A stretch of DNA of 64,000 nt from Scolanthus callimorphus (lineage: Eukaryota > Cnidaria > Anthozoa > Actiniaria > Edwardsiidae), in assembly GCA_033964015.1 (NCBI GenBank), contig CM066912.1, positions 9,540,015 through 9,604,014 of the forward strand, written 5' to 3'. The notes beneath the pieces were generated by a model, which saw only the letters and a program-made list of their open reading frames with translations, did no database searches and was not told the DNA's origin. Shown here one piece after another: positions 41,091-51,880 of this stretch (its first letter is position 1; every line of letters starts with the position of its first letter). Both the position numbers and the translations under genes were made by a program.

Positions 41091-41660
41091 CTTCAACTTC
41101 AACTTCAACTTTATTATGTCTTTTTTAAAATAATACAAAGACAGCACACCGCCTGCATAGTCGAGGCAGACAGTGAGAGGACAAAGAAGCAGAGAGAAAC
41201 GAAGGCTGAAAACGTGAAAAAAAAAACCGCTAATAACAAGCGAAAAAGAGGATGTAAATTGTTCAAAGTTTCAGAAATAAAAAATAACAATTATTTGATT
41301 TTATTCATTTCATTAATTAATATAGAGATATCAGCATAACTATCCTTTTCTTCCAGGATACTAAACAGCATTCTTTGAAGTTCGTTTTTGAAAAGAGGCT
41401 TTGGTGAGCTTTTGATGTCTTGAGAGATGTTATTCCAAATTTTTGCTCCAATCACAGAAAAAGAGTTCTTGTGCTGGTTTATCCTAGAGAAATTAATATA
41501 ATAATTATCTGAAGACGACGATCTGGCTTGACATTCTTAGTCTGTCCTGAGCACCGAGATTGATTTTTTTAATTCGCTCTCTTTGGCAGTCATTGATTCC
41601 CCTAGCAAGGCAATAGATAGTACAATTGCATGCAGGTACAGGGCGCCCAAGATCATTGTT
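41091..41660 (-). mobile_element. LINE 3' end (last codons of reverse-transcriptase ORF and 3' UTR)
   Basis: Minus-strand coding ends with HKNSFSVIGAKIWNNISQDI, then FKNELQRMLFSILEE and SYADISILINEM before a stop at about 41293. This is the 'IWN..P..I...FK..L...L' tail typical of L2/CR1-like elements. Upstream, LARGINDCQRERIKKINLG lies in a shifted frame. The simple CAACTT repeats at 41089-41112 mark the element's 3' tail. Confidence 0.7.
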
Positions 41661-41899
41661 TGTCCGTTATTCCATATTGCGTAAAACAGCCTGTTACAGG
41701 CTTTTTACGCATTATGGGGCAATTTTCTGGACTACAAAGAACTCCAAAGCATTACAGAGACAATTTACAGAGGTAAGATGTTTTTATTCGATAATTTGAC
41801 AGTATTTTTACGTTTTTAGAGCATTTTAACGATACAAGGGCATTTTAACGGGACAGAACAGGATCGACTTTTCACAAACATTGATCTTGGGCGCCCTGT
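41638..41899. mobile_element. hAT-like MITE inside the LINE fragment
   Basis: Terminal inverted repeats CAGGGCGCCCAAGATCA and TGATCTTGGGCGCCCTG. The flanks TGCAGGTA (left) and TGCAGGTC (right, three bases out) suggest an imperfect 8-bp duplication. An internal hairpin (GCGTAAAA-CAGCCTGT...) is centred near 41690. Confidence 0.6.
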
Positions 41900-41949
41900 G
41901 ATGCAGGTCGTGTTTCGAGTCGCATGGTTTTTGGTCGCATCCGGATATG

Positions 41950-42136
41950 ACTTTTTATTATATAGACACGAGTGTTTTACTGGGAAATACGCCACTCGTA
42001 GATCTCATACGAAGCTACATCCGGGTCCTCAGCGACATATTTTCCATATCCTCACTAGTGAGGATATCGGTCAAAACAAAAGTGCTTGGAAATCAATTTG
42101 GAATATTTTTTCTGGTTTGTCTATATAATAAAAAGA
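41950..42136. repeat. Foldback flank of the next palindrome
   Basis: TTATTATATAGAC at 41957 is inverted as GTCTATATAATAA at 42118, and ATATCCTCACTAGTGAGGATAT is a self-complementary stretch near 42046-42067. Confidence 0.55.
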
Positions 42137-42272
42137 AAATTACACGCTGGCTTGAAGATATGAGTTTTATTTTCTCGTGTCAAAAACAATATTTTACTCA
42201 TTCGCTGCGCTCATTCGTAATATATTGTTCTTGCCACTCGAAAATAAAACTCATATCTTCGCACCACCGTGT
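42137..42272. repeat. Palindromic repeat
   Basis: ATTACACG ... GAAGATATGAGTTTTATTTT and its inverse AAAATAAAACTCATATCTTC ... CGTGTAAT form ~55-bp arms around CATTCGCTGCGCTCATTCG. Confidence 0.75.
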
Positions 42273-42950
42273 AATATCCTCTATGTACGACTTTTTGATC
42301 GTCTGATATCCTTGTATCTTTGTATCTCTATGACTTGTATATTGTATCTCGAAATAGTGCAAGTACAATAGCACGTTGAAGTTTCGATAATTAAAAACAT
42401 TTGACTTACTAGTTTCGTCGCTATAGAAACTCCGATTAAATTCTTGTCTATGCAGCAAATATCACAATTCTTGTTTCGTTACAAGAGATTTGACCGGCTG
42501 CACGAAAGTTTATTAATTCTAAGACTCTTACTAGTTGAGTGCGAAACCCATAATACATCATCACAAACTTGTATCTTTCTTGTACGGCAAGTCAACCTTG
42601 GCCACCTGAATTTTGCAATTGCGGTCGTATAGAGTCGTCAAAAGGTCAATGCAAGAATTAGGCTACCAAAATTTGGTTTCGCTTCAACTCATCCAAATCA
42701 GCTAGAACATCCAACACGGTCACGAAATTTGTTTGGAATTGTTGACTGAAATTTAAAGCTGGTCAAACTTTGTAGCCAATAAGTATTCCCATTTCCTATG
42801 TTCTGTGGAGGTCGAGGGGTCCGTTTTCAAGGCATACATACCTTTCCTTCTTTTGATGATCACTGACTTCGCCGTTGTCAGATTCCTAGAGATGGGCTTT
42901 CTGCGTTGTCATTGGAGTTGTTCCGCGTAAGAACGCTAGAGATGCAAATG
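42273..42950. other. Non-coding stretch, nothing recognised
   Basis: No coding or repeat structure supported. Confidence 0.35.
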
Positions 42951-43020
42951 AAGCGAGCCTTTTGTTTCCAATTAATTCTGGTCAACCGAAAACAAAAGGC
43001 TCGCCTCAACAACTCCAATC
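42908..43020. repeat. Foldback repeat
   Basis: TTGGAGTTGTT ... GCGAGCCTTTTGTTT pairs with AAACAAAAGGCTCGC ... AACAACTCCAA. Confidence 0.6.
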
Positions 43021-43640
43021 AATGCAATCCGTGTGAGCCAATCAAATTCTTGCCAAGTGCATTTGTTTGGCTTCTCTTGCGAGACATGTCGCGACCGAGG
43101 CCAATTCACTGCACTAGGCGATTTGATTGACGTCGAAGAAACCCAAGTGCCAAAAAGTGTTTTGAATGCGCTGGGTCGCGTGTTACCTGAAACAGCTGTA
43201 AGTGGTCGAGCCTCGTCCGCAGGATTGTTAAGTTGATCTCCAGCACACACGACTCCAGATGCGTGGCTCGTCCTTTATTTTTGTTAGATTCTCTAAGCCC
43301 TCCTCAGGCTAAATTAAAACAGTTAACAATTCGTCAATTGTTTTATAGGAATATAATTTTTGCATGAGCTTGAAGGGTGTGACTTCAGCGTCTTCTCTTT
43401 TCAGTGATAGAGATCTATTTATTTATTGTGTATCTATGATAGATGAATCGATAATTGTGCTTCCCATGAACCTAGTAAGGTTTAAGTGGAATCATAGTTT
43501 ATAGATTAACTTTGGTGGAATGAAGGATTATTATTACAATTAATGCAGAGTAACATCAAAAGTGGCCTGATTTCATTGTCTGTCTATATTTAACCAGAAT
43601 CCATCGTGCTTATTGGCTCTTCATAATTAGCTCCACTATG
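43021..43640. other. Non-coding stretch, nothing recognised
   Basis: Overlapping open frames on both strands near 42972-43250 have no recognisable domain. The phrase NPADEA recalls BEL elements, but nothing else supports it. Confidence 0.35.
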
Positions 43641-43734
43641 GTCTATTAAAACCTTGGAAGTTACAGCCTGTTTGCTAAAGAGAAATGATCTATTAAAACC
43701 TTGGTAGTTACAGCCTGTTTGCTAAAGAAAAAAT
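43637..43734. repeat. Tandem duplication of about 47 bp
   Basis: TCTATTAAAACCTTGG(A/T)AGTTACAGCCTG continues to GCTAAAG(A) and occurs twice in a row. Confidence 0.85.
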
Positions 43735-44651
43735 GGCTTTGCAAAAATGCAAGGGCGGTTTTCATTACATAATCCAATACAAACTAATAGTCAATGTTTA
43801 ATAATACGTGTCTACAAGTCATAAATTAGAAAGGAGAATACAATAAATAATTTCCTTTCATTGTGTATGTTAGCATACTATCAGTAAAGTATGTATATTA
43901 TTTCACAGCTGATGAAGACTTCTTTATTTAAAAGAATGCTATAATCGCATTCTTTTTTTCAATGGATATTTGACTCATTATCATGCAACTATCCAAGCAT
44001 CAAAATCAAATCATTCTGAACAAGGGTTGCCATTACAAGCACGAAAAGCTGTTAATGTATAAAATCAACCAATATTCATCATGTTGAAATCTGACATAGC
44101 TCGAATTTTCAGTTTGATCTTCAAAGCTTTTGACAAGCTGGCTAACAATGGACCAAATTGGCTAACGGTGTTTACATATGTCAGATGTGATGATTCGATC
44201 CATTGGGTGCTTACAATTGGGTGGTTAATTTCTCACACACGACCGAGCGCTGCAATCACAGGGTCTGTCTGGGTGGCAACAAGATGTAAACTATTCGCTT
44301 CCTACGGAAGCCCGAGTAAATAAAACAGAGCCGAATTTATAACTCGGGCTCTTCCTACGGAAGCCCACGTAAAAAATGCTATAGAGTGTAGGGTAGCAGC
44401 AAGTATTTCAGTACGTATTCTTATTGTGTTTCACAACTTGTTGAAAAGCACTCTAAGAATGTTAATTAAGAACGCTTTAGCTCAGCGAAGCGATACAAAT
44501 TATTAAAGGCGAAGCGAATGGACACATGCTAAACATATATCAGCCGAACATATGCTAAAAATTCAGTTGGACTATATTTCAGTCGCAATATTAACTCCAG
44601 GTGAAGGATTAGGCGAAGGAAAGTTTACATTTCTCTTCTACGACATCCATA
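43735..44651. other. Upstream region of the dioxygenase gene
   Basis: AT-rich, without clear coding. GCTTCCTACGGAAGCCC occurs twice (about 44286 and 44351), with an inverted CCCGAGT/ACTCGGG between. Confidence 0.4.
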
Positions 44652-45974
44652 ATGACAGCATTATTACGTGCACCGTTTCGCATAGCCACTCTGTCCCACT
44701 GCAGCGAGTTCTTAAGGATAACATGGCAGGATGGTGCAAATAGTCTGTTTCCAAACGTCTGGCTACGTGGATCTGTGCGAGACCCTACATATTTCGATCA
44801 ATATAGCTGGACGTACCCTCAACATGACTATGCTCGCTTTGTGGCTACCGAGTCGCAGATTGTTGGCGCCGAAAACAGAGATGGGAGCGAAGACGTTGAC
44901 GTCAAGTGGAACGACCATCGCAGCATTTTCAATGCCTCTTGGCTTCGAGCACAAGACATGAAAATAAACGCCCATCTCCTTAAGAAATGGGAAATAATAA
45001 ACTGGGATGCAAGCGCTAAATTTCCTATTTACCAGTACTCAGAGCGAAAGGAAAAGTTTGAGACCTGGTTCACCGATCTCGTAACATATGGTGTGGCATT
45101 TTTCGAGGGAGTACCTCCAAGCCATGAAGGTCTAGAAGGGATTCTGCATTGTGTTGGTCAACCAAAGCAACGAAGGCACCCAATCAACACTATAGTAATA
45201 GCGCCTGACAAGACCAAGACAGATGAAATAGATCAAGATGCCTACGGGGCAGCCAAGCACCCCGTCCATATTGACACCGCCTATTATGATGCGATCAACA
45301 CGTTGTCCTGCATAATGGCCACTTATTACTCTGCTCCAGTACAAGATACTTACAACTACTGGATTGACAGTGTTGCGGTCATCAAAGAGCTGCGCCGAGA
45401 AGAGCCTGAAGCGTATCACCTGCTCAGTACAATGCCAGTTCGCTTCGCAAGAAGAAGGCTGACTACTCGAGACGAGGTAGAGCCTGGAATGGAGTATATC
45501 TACCACAACGAAATCCACAACGAGAAGCCTATTATTTGCAGTGATCCTAGAGAAAAGCGTCACCCGTCAGTACTGATCTCAAACAAGCACGGTGGAATGG
45601 AACTGAGCAAATTCAAGGACAATGCAACAATGAAAAGGCTTTACGAAGCCTATGTCTTGCTTCTGTCGAAGCTCGATGATCCTAAAAATCATCAAAGGTT
45701 TTTGCTGAACCCAGGAAGAGCCGTCATTTTCAACAACCACCGCGTTACCCATGGTCGAGATGTCACTCATCCTGAGACTGAACGTAATGTTCGGGTTGGA
45801 TTTCTTGGCGCAGATATGTGGAGCACAAGGTGGCGCATGTTGCTTGGGGAGAAATCAGGCCTAGCGAATGAATGGTTGTATGGATGTACCGACGAGCAGT
45901 TGGAAGTACTTTCAAGCAGATTGGATAATAGTGAAATCGTTCAGAAGCCAATAAAAGCAATGCAGTCAGCCTAA
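44652..45974 (+). CDS. Gamma-butyrobetaine/trimethyllysine-hydroxylase-like Fe(II)/2-oxoglutarate dioxygenase
   Basis: A 440-residue intronless ORF. The N-terminal domain (TWQDGANSLFPNVWLR, ~26-41) is the GBBH-N module of BBOX1/TMLHE. The cysteines that normally follow VWLRDNC and bind zinc are replaced (GSVRDPTYFDQ), so the zinc site looks lost. The catalytic TauD-type domain has H-x-D (HPVHIDTAYYD, H206/D208), the distal His (NNHRVTHGRDV, H367) and the 2-oxoglutarate-binding Arg in RNVRVGFLG (~380). Relatives hydroxylate gamma-butyrobetaine or trimethyllysine in carnitine synthesis; the substrate here is not established. The start at 44652 gives a short leader (MTALLRAPFRIATLSHCSEF) compatible with a mitochondrial presequence. 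AATAAA signals lie at about 46409 and 46426. Lack of introns suggests a retrocopy, lineage-specific intron loss or transfer. Confidence 0.88.
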   Translation: MTALLRAPFRIATLSHCSEFLRITWQDGANSLFPNVWLRGSVRDPTYFDQYSWTYPQHDYARFVATESQIVGAENRDGSEDVDVKWNDHRSIFNASWLRAQDMKINAHLLKKWEIINWDASAKFPIYQYSERKEKFETWFTDLVTYGVAFFEGVPPSHEGLEGILHCVGQPKQRRHPINTIVIAPDKTKTDEIDQDAYGAAKHPVHIDTAYYDAINTLSCIMATYYSAPVQDTYNYWIDSVAVIKELRREEPEAYHLLSTMPVRFARRRLTTRDEVEPGMEYIYHNEIHNEKPIICSDPREKRHPSVLISNKHGGMELSKFKDNATMKRLYEAYVLLLSKLDDPKNHQRFLLNPGRAVIFNNHRVTHGRDVTHPETERNVRVGFLGADMWSTRWRMLLGEKSGLANEWLYGCTDEQLEVLSSRLDNSEIVQKPIKAMQSA

Positions 45975-46447
45975 AGCAATCTGTGGATTTGTTTTGTACC
46001 CAAGCTCGCAGATAGCTAGTGAGCAAAACTGACTGTGGCAATAGCACAACTCGACGCCCTTCGCATTGGCACGAATTTTAGCTTTTGGATAAAATGTAAG
46101 GCACAGGAGATCTCTAAAACTCTCAGGAAAAATGGGAATAGAAAATGAACGAGTTCAATTGTATTTTTGTATTTCTAGTGGTTTAGACTAATGTTTGGAT
46201 ACCGAATGGTTCGGCGGCTTAAGCTAGATTGCGATTACGAATTTCTCAGTAAATTGACAATAATAAGCAATTAAGTAGAGCAGAGCGAACTTGTACTTCA
46301 TATTCTTTTTATAGTAAATCTATGAAAATGATTTGAATTGTTAATTGGAATTGTTAATTGTTGAGTAGCCTATAATTAATGAACGGTCACACTACGAGTT
46401 GTAACAAATAAACTTTTTCTCCTTAATAAAGAATAATTTTATTATTA
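45975..46447. other. 3' flank of the dioxygenase gene
   Basis: Contains a diverged copy (46232-46290) of the ATTTCTCA(A/G)TAAATTGACAA repeat seen at 12707-12760, and AATAAA poly(A)-like signals. Confidence 0.45.
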
Positions 46448-47803
46448 TCTTATATAATACGTGATGTTGGGCGGGTCAAGGTCAAACTGTTAGCCCAGCA
46501 GCCTGGAAAAACGGCTGCACCACGGAACTTCTAAACCACGCCATTTTCTTGTATACTTGGGGAACTGTGTTATAGGATACATTTTATTCGAAAACGATAA
46601 AGTGGACGGAATATCTAATTCAAGCGTTTTCGTAAGCGAGAAGATCGAGTTCGCAAAGGCGCCAATTTAAGTCTTCCACAGAAACCAAAAATAAACAATT
46701 TCTCGCAGCCGAAAGCAACAAATACGTCCAAACCTACGCGATTCTCTCACAAATAACACAGTAATGTCCAGGCAAAAGTCGTTTTTCCAAAAAGTTTGGA
46801 GTGAACAATATATCCCATTCAAAGGTTTTGGCGCGTTGCACGAATCCCCGGCGCGCCATTTATAAATAAACAAACACTCAGTTCACCAACAACAGTCCTT
46901 TGACAGCCTATTTATTTCGAAATCTATACTAAAAACAGAGAAGTTCGAGCCGAAAAAACGAAGCTCTCAAACCCGACCGGAAGGAGGAAATGTATGAAAT
47001 CTTCGAAATCTATACTAAAAACGGAGATGTTCGAGCCGAAAAAACGAAGTTCACAAATCCGAGCGGAAGGAAATCTCTCCAGAGTGCATGTTTTTGTTGG
47101 AAAAGGTTTTACTTGAGCTAAGGTCTAATTCAAGCGATTTTCCCAATTTTAACTGATAAGTTTTTAAATCACACACACTTCAATTCGAATTGACCGAGCT
47201 GTACAAGTCTTTAAGAAAGTCCAACATGATGAGCAGTGCAAAGCAACTTTCCATTGAAAACAGCAAGAATCTAAAAAGTTTTACTTTACCTTTCTGGCGC
47301 TTCCTAAACCTTCCTATTCACTAGACGAGGGACTTGATATTATTTACATCTAAAACCAATAGTTGTTGAAGTTCGAGTGGTACAGCTCAGCCTTTTTCTT
47401 TCTTGACCGAAAACACGACCATATCGATCGACACGCGCGCGATCTTTTCGCGCCAAAACCACAGTGAAACCAATGCCTCAACACCTTTGTTAGGAAATAT
47501 TTAGGGGGTTATTGTGTGGCATTTGCCTCATTTCCATTCACAAGGAACATTGTTTTCAAAGATCTAATTTAAAACGCCTTTCCTATCGTATGCTACGGTG
47601 CAAATATTTCACACCGGTATGCCACCTATCTATAAACTGATAACAAATACTTTAAAGTAAACAGGCGTAGTTTTACAAATTTTTGAGCACATCTCTCTAA
47701 ACATAGCGGTATAACTGTTCATTCCACAGCGGCAGACAATCCGATAATTTTCGTCATTCAAGTAAAATTTAATTCGTGAATTTTTCACACGGGTACTTAC
47801 TAG
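46448..47803 (+). mobile_element. Non-autonomous Helitron, unit 1 of a head-to-tail pair
   Basis: Starts TCTTATATAATACGTGATG, preceded by A (46447), and ends with the hairpin GTGAATTTTTCAC followed 11 bases later by CTAG (47800-47803). These are Helitron hallmarks (5'-TC, subterminal hairpin, CTRR-3'). It contains an internal tandem of an ~80-bp unit (CTATACTAAAAACAGAGAAG and CTATACTAAAAACGGAGATG, 46924 and 47007). No Rep/helicase coding. Confidence 0.78.
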
Positions 47804-48752
47804 TCTTATATATAATACGTGATGTGGGCGGGGTCAAGGTCAAACTGTTGGCCCAGCAGCCTGGAAAAACGGCTGGACCACGGAATTTCAAAATCACGCC
47901 ATTTTCTTGCAAACTTGGGGAACTGTGTTATAGGATACATTTTATTCGAAAATGATAAAGTGAACGGAAGATTAATTCAAGCGTTTTCGTAAGCGAGAAG
48001 ATCGAGTTCGCAAAGGCACCATTTTAAGTCTTCCACAGAAACCAAAAAATAAGCAATTTCTCGCAGCCGAAAGCAACAAAGACGTCCAAACCTACGCGTT
48101 TCTCTCACAAATAACACAGTAATGTTCAGGCAAAAGTCGTTTTCCCAAAAAGAATAGAGTGGACAATATCCCATTCAAAGGTTTTGGCGCGTTGCACGAA
48201 ACCCCGACGCGCCATTTATAAATACACAAACAACAGTCGTTTGACAGCCTTTTGAGCCCGGTACGAAATTTTCGAAATCTATCCTAAACACAGAGATGTT
48301 GGAGCCGAAAAATCGAAGTTCACAAACGGAGAAAATCTCCCCAGTGTGCATGTTGGAAAAGGGTCGCCTTGAGCTAAGTTCTAATTCAAGCGATTTCTTA
48401 AGCGAGGCACAAAGCCGCCATGTTCGAGTCTCCCAGAGAAACTAAAAAAGAACTCAGTTCGTACAGCCGTAAAGCACCATAGACATCCGGACCTAAATGG
48501 TTCCGTTACATATTGCTTACAGTTATGTGCAGGGATAATTCTAATTCGAAAGCTTTAACCTGAGAATAATTTTCATTTAAGTTTGAACAAACGTACACCG
48601 CTGCCTTTCTTCGCAGTGCGAGCGCTAAATGGAAATGACACCAGAAACAAATTATATGTCCGTCGTGAGTTTTTTTGTTTTTGTTTTAGGAGAATAATAT
48701 AAGATAAATTTCCCCCATTACACTCCGTGAATTTTTCACAGGCATCAGCTAG
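47804..48752 (+). mobile_element. Non-autonomous Helitron, unit 2 of a head-to-tail pair
   Basis: Starts TCTTATATATAATACGTGAT directly after the CTAG of unit 1 with no base between. It ends with CGTGAATTTTTCACAG, then CTAG (48749-48752) and a T. It shares the first ~600 bp with unit 1 at roughly 90 percent by eye and is shorter (949 versus 1356 bp). Confidence 0.78.
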
Positions 48753-49365
48753 TTAATCAATATTGCGTGATAAAGGCCTATTTCGGCTTCTGAGACTTTG
48801 TGGTTTAGCAACCTTCAGTGAACGTGATTTCTAGCACACGCTTATTTATTTAGTAGCTTTGCTGTTCCGAAATAATAGAATGGTAAAATTATATCCCATC
48901 GCTTCTTCTTTTCATAAAACCCAAACTTTTCACAAGCTAACCAAATTGTTTTTTAATCGTCTCGTTTCAAGTTTTCCTAACTTGTGTTTTCCGATTAAAC
49001 GTGACGAAGGCTCCCCGTGGGTTTTCTGGTCAAGCGACTTAAAAAAACGAAATTTTCAGCCGTAGTTCGCCGAAAAGCGGATCTTTTATCTTATCATATC
49101 CAAAGGCATTTACAGCGACCATTTACTAACGTTTGCTTTGGGTCGCAGCTCGCGAACAGCTTATGCAGTAACATTTTTTATCACTTTCAACAATATGCAA
49201 TTCCTGCATACATCTTTGTGTAAATACTTAGTGACAAAAGTATAGCGCCGGGCTTCTGTGCGGGAGTTCAACATCGTCTCGAAGTTGGATATAAGGATCA
49301 TCAATTGCTAAATGGTCTTAAAATGAGGATTATCATCAACCTGGTGACATGGTTATTTGATATGC
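48753..49365. other. Non-coding stretch, nothing recognised
   Basis: Open frames near 48859-49223 have no features. Confidence 0.35.
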
Positions 49366-49396
49366 GCAAGTAAGTAAGTAAGCAAGTAAGTAAAGT
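49366..49396. repeat. (AAGT)n microsatellite
   Basis: Seven imperfect AAGT units. Confidence 0.85.
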
Positions 49397-49439
49397 ACGT
49401 GCTTAGCGCTTGTCTTCCGGCAAAGCTCAAAGCTATGTA

Positions 49440-49728
49440 CATTTCTATGTACATTTTTGGGTAACTCATCCTATAGAAACCAGTTTTATAATAATGAGTG
49501 TGTCGGTCCTCGTGGTTCTTTAACGTCCCTCTGGTTCCGGTTAGTTAGACCTACGGTTTAACGTCCTTATCCGAGAAGACGCGAAGGTCTAACCATTTGC
49601 AGATATTAGAGCAAAGGCAGCACCTACTCTTCAATTATTTATAAAAGACCCTGAGTGTTGGTCCGGCTCGGGTTTGAACTCCCGCACATAAGCCCCGCGC
49701 TCTACCACTGCGCTAACCGGTCGTCGCC
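49440..49728 (-). mobile_element. tRNA-derived SINE with A and B boxes
   Basis: In minus sense the head reads TTAGCGCAGTGGTAGAGCGC (A box, 49698-49715) and GGAGTTCAAACCCG (B box, 49669-49682), with outer CCGGTT/AGCCGG able to pair, followed by a ~200-bp body (CAAATGGTTAGACCTTCGCG ... CCAGAGGGACGTTAAAGAAC). An RNA polymerase III promoter is implied. The body recurs inverted at 49972-50168. I recall this body as a common coral SINE (not verified). Confidence 0.72.
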
Positions 49729-49971
49729 GAGTGTCCCACATGGATTTACGTTGAAGTAGTGGTGAGGGTCAGGGGCTTTTTTTTTTTCGGTTTGGGTTAT
49801 TTTAGATCATGTTCCTTCACATTGCTTCGTTGTATTTATTTTTTTAATAGAACGAAGATAATTGGAATATAATCACGTCACCAGATTGATGATCATCCTC
49901 ATTTCAAGGCCATTTAACAATTGATGATAATCCTCATTTTAAGTTCGAGGTAATTGAGGAGAAGCTGTTGC

Positions 49972-50168
49972 CTTTGCTGTAATATCTGCAAATGGTTAGA
50001 CTAGCTTTCGCGTCTTCTCGGATAAGGACGTAAACCGTAGGTCCCGTCTCTCACATACACTACACTATACGGAGCCAGAGGGACGTTAAAGAACCACGAG
50101 GACATACTAAGACACACTCATGTTTATGATCTGGTTTCTAAACGATGAGTTATCCCGCAAAATGTAAC
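49972..50168 (+). mobile_element. SINE body fragment, opposite orientation
   Basis: TAATATCTGCAAATGGTTAG ... CGGATAAGGACGTAAACCGT ... AGAGGGACGTTAAAGAACCA, the inverse of the body of 49440-49728 without a tRNA head. A further inverted pair (49280-49350 and 49870-49945, around ATGAGGATTATCATCAA) nests with it. Confidence 0.65.
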
Positions 50169-50619
50169 ACGGTGGGCCTCAGCGCGCGCCAAAGGGGTAC
50201 GTTGTTCGTGCCAAATTTTTAGCGTGACCGAGAGCACTTTTCGGGAACCTGGAGACTAATTTGCGATAGCCTCCGACAAGTGTCTTCGGCAGGTCGTTTT
50301 TTCCTCTACATTCATTGCACGAAAGATCAGATGATTGGAAAATGTAGTCAAGGAGTGCAGCTTTGTATCGATACCAAACATGGCCGTGTTCGATGGGTTG
50401 TGCAGTGAGAACACCTTTGATCAAAGAAGTGGAATAATGTAAAAACTCGAAAACCAATAGTCTAAGGACTATTTTGAGCCTTGTTTTCAATTCCACATAG
50501 TCGAAAATGAGTTCATAAATTACTTTGTAGTGTTTGATCTTGATTGTCATGTTGTTGAGCTTTGATTTCGCGCAAGCTTTATTTCTTTCTCTTGAATATT
50601 CCTGCTGTCGAGTTGAAAA
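50169..50619. other. Non-coding stretch, nothing recognised
   Basis: A minus-strand open frame (50179-50550) has no recognisable domain. Confidence 0.35.
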
Positions 50620-51208
50620 TGCCGTTCAACGTCGGGCTCTACATGAAGTCATTGGAGGCGAAAAGGGAGAAAATGTTTGAAAAAAACTTGGAGACTTGAG
50701 GATTTTGAAGATGAGATCAAATCTGTGGATGACAAAATCGCCGATGCTAGAAATGTCTGAAGGCCAATACTGAAAAACTTCGAAGGTTAGAGTCGAAGGT
50801 TAGCATTTTGTTTTGCTTTAAAATATTATTCCGTGTGGTTATGTGAAATGTTTACAGTTTAATACAGGGTTTTGTAGGCCGCATTTACTTGGAACACAGT
50901 TTTTTTGGCAATACTTATCGTGTTGCTATGGGGAGATGGAGCACCCTTTGGTAAAAATGACACCTCTGTTGCTTGGGGCTTGTCAGCTTTCTCAGCATTG
51001 GCCGGGCATTCTCAGCAGCAATGAAAACTACTCAGTTTTTGGTGTTAATTGTGCAGAAGATTCTTATCCCGTACTTCAGTACATTAACTTGCTTCTTTCT
51101 GATATTGAACGTATAGAAAAGACCTCATATACTGTTAGTGTCAATGATAATGATGTTGTTGTTAAGATTAAGTTATGTAATATCAAGATAGCAGTGTCGC
51201 TTTTCTAG
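50619..51208 (+). pseudogene. Degenerate gene- or transposon-like coding fragment
   Basis: ATG at 50619 (MPFNVGLYMKSLEAKREKMF) soon hits stops. A later frame (to 51208) carries YSVFGVNCAEDSYPVLQYIN and DIERIEKTSYTV... VVVKIKL, which reads like folded protein rather than random sequence. Similar segments occur, as I recall, in unnamed repeated coral proteins. No domain can be named. Confidence 0.3.
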
Positions 51209-51489
51209 AGATTGACCAGGCTTCCTGTGGTATCTTGTCTACTTTGTTGCCAGGCTCTTGACCGTGAACAACACAGTGGAAAATGCACATAGCATCTTTC
51301 CTCGAGTATATTTGAGTTTTGGTTGAGTTTTAGGCTTTCTAAGCCAATAGAAATAGTGAAAAACTTACTGGGATTCCAAATATGGTATGCAGATATTTCC
51401 TTATAAGGAAGTTGGAGAATGTCGACACTTTTTCAAGGGAACTATCTTGATATGAACTCTCCAATGATATGAAAATGCTTGCCTTTTTA
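51209..51489. other. Non-coding stretch, nothing recognised
   Basis: No coding, RNA or repeat structure supported. Confidence 0.3.
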
Positions 51490-51880
51490 GCAGCGGAGCC
51501 CGGGGGGTTCTCTCATGTAAGAGTGATAGGGGTGCTCGTCAGGACATCGGAAAATATACCCTAAAAAAATACCAGGACATAAAAAATCCAACCCCTAAAA
51601 AATACCTTATAAAACAAAATGACCCCTAAAAAATACCAACAATGAACCTTTTTTGCTATTGTTTCTCAGCTCAATGACAAGCTTATTTTAGAGCTATAAA
51701 TGAACAAAGAAAGAAAGAAAACGTTTTGCTTGGTTTGTGACCATTTTATTCATTTGCGTACCCCTAAGAAATACCATTTATTAGTGAAAGCCACAATGTT
51801 TTTCCGATACCCCCTAAAAATACCTGAGAGTCGATTTTGACCCCTAAAAAATACGACGAGCACCCCTATGAATAGTCGTC
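51490..51880. repeat. G/C-tract element with 'CCCCTAAAAAATACC' units, copy 2
   Basis: Matches 22158-22560 throughout. The ends GATAGGGGTGCTCGTC and GACGAGCACCCCTATG are inverted repeats. It lacks the long C tract at its right end and carries one extra CCCCTAAAAAATACC unit near 51590-51640. Confidence 0.82.

Noticed and set aside
42972..43250. Minus-strand frame containing NPADEA as a BEL pol fragment
   Set aside because: Only a few residues match. No neighbouring RT or integrase motif in any frame.
49655..49728. Functional tRNA gene
   Set aside because: A and B boxes are present, but the acceptor and anticodon arms do not pair properly and a SINE body follows. It is a SINE head.
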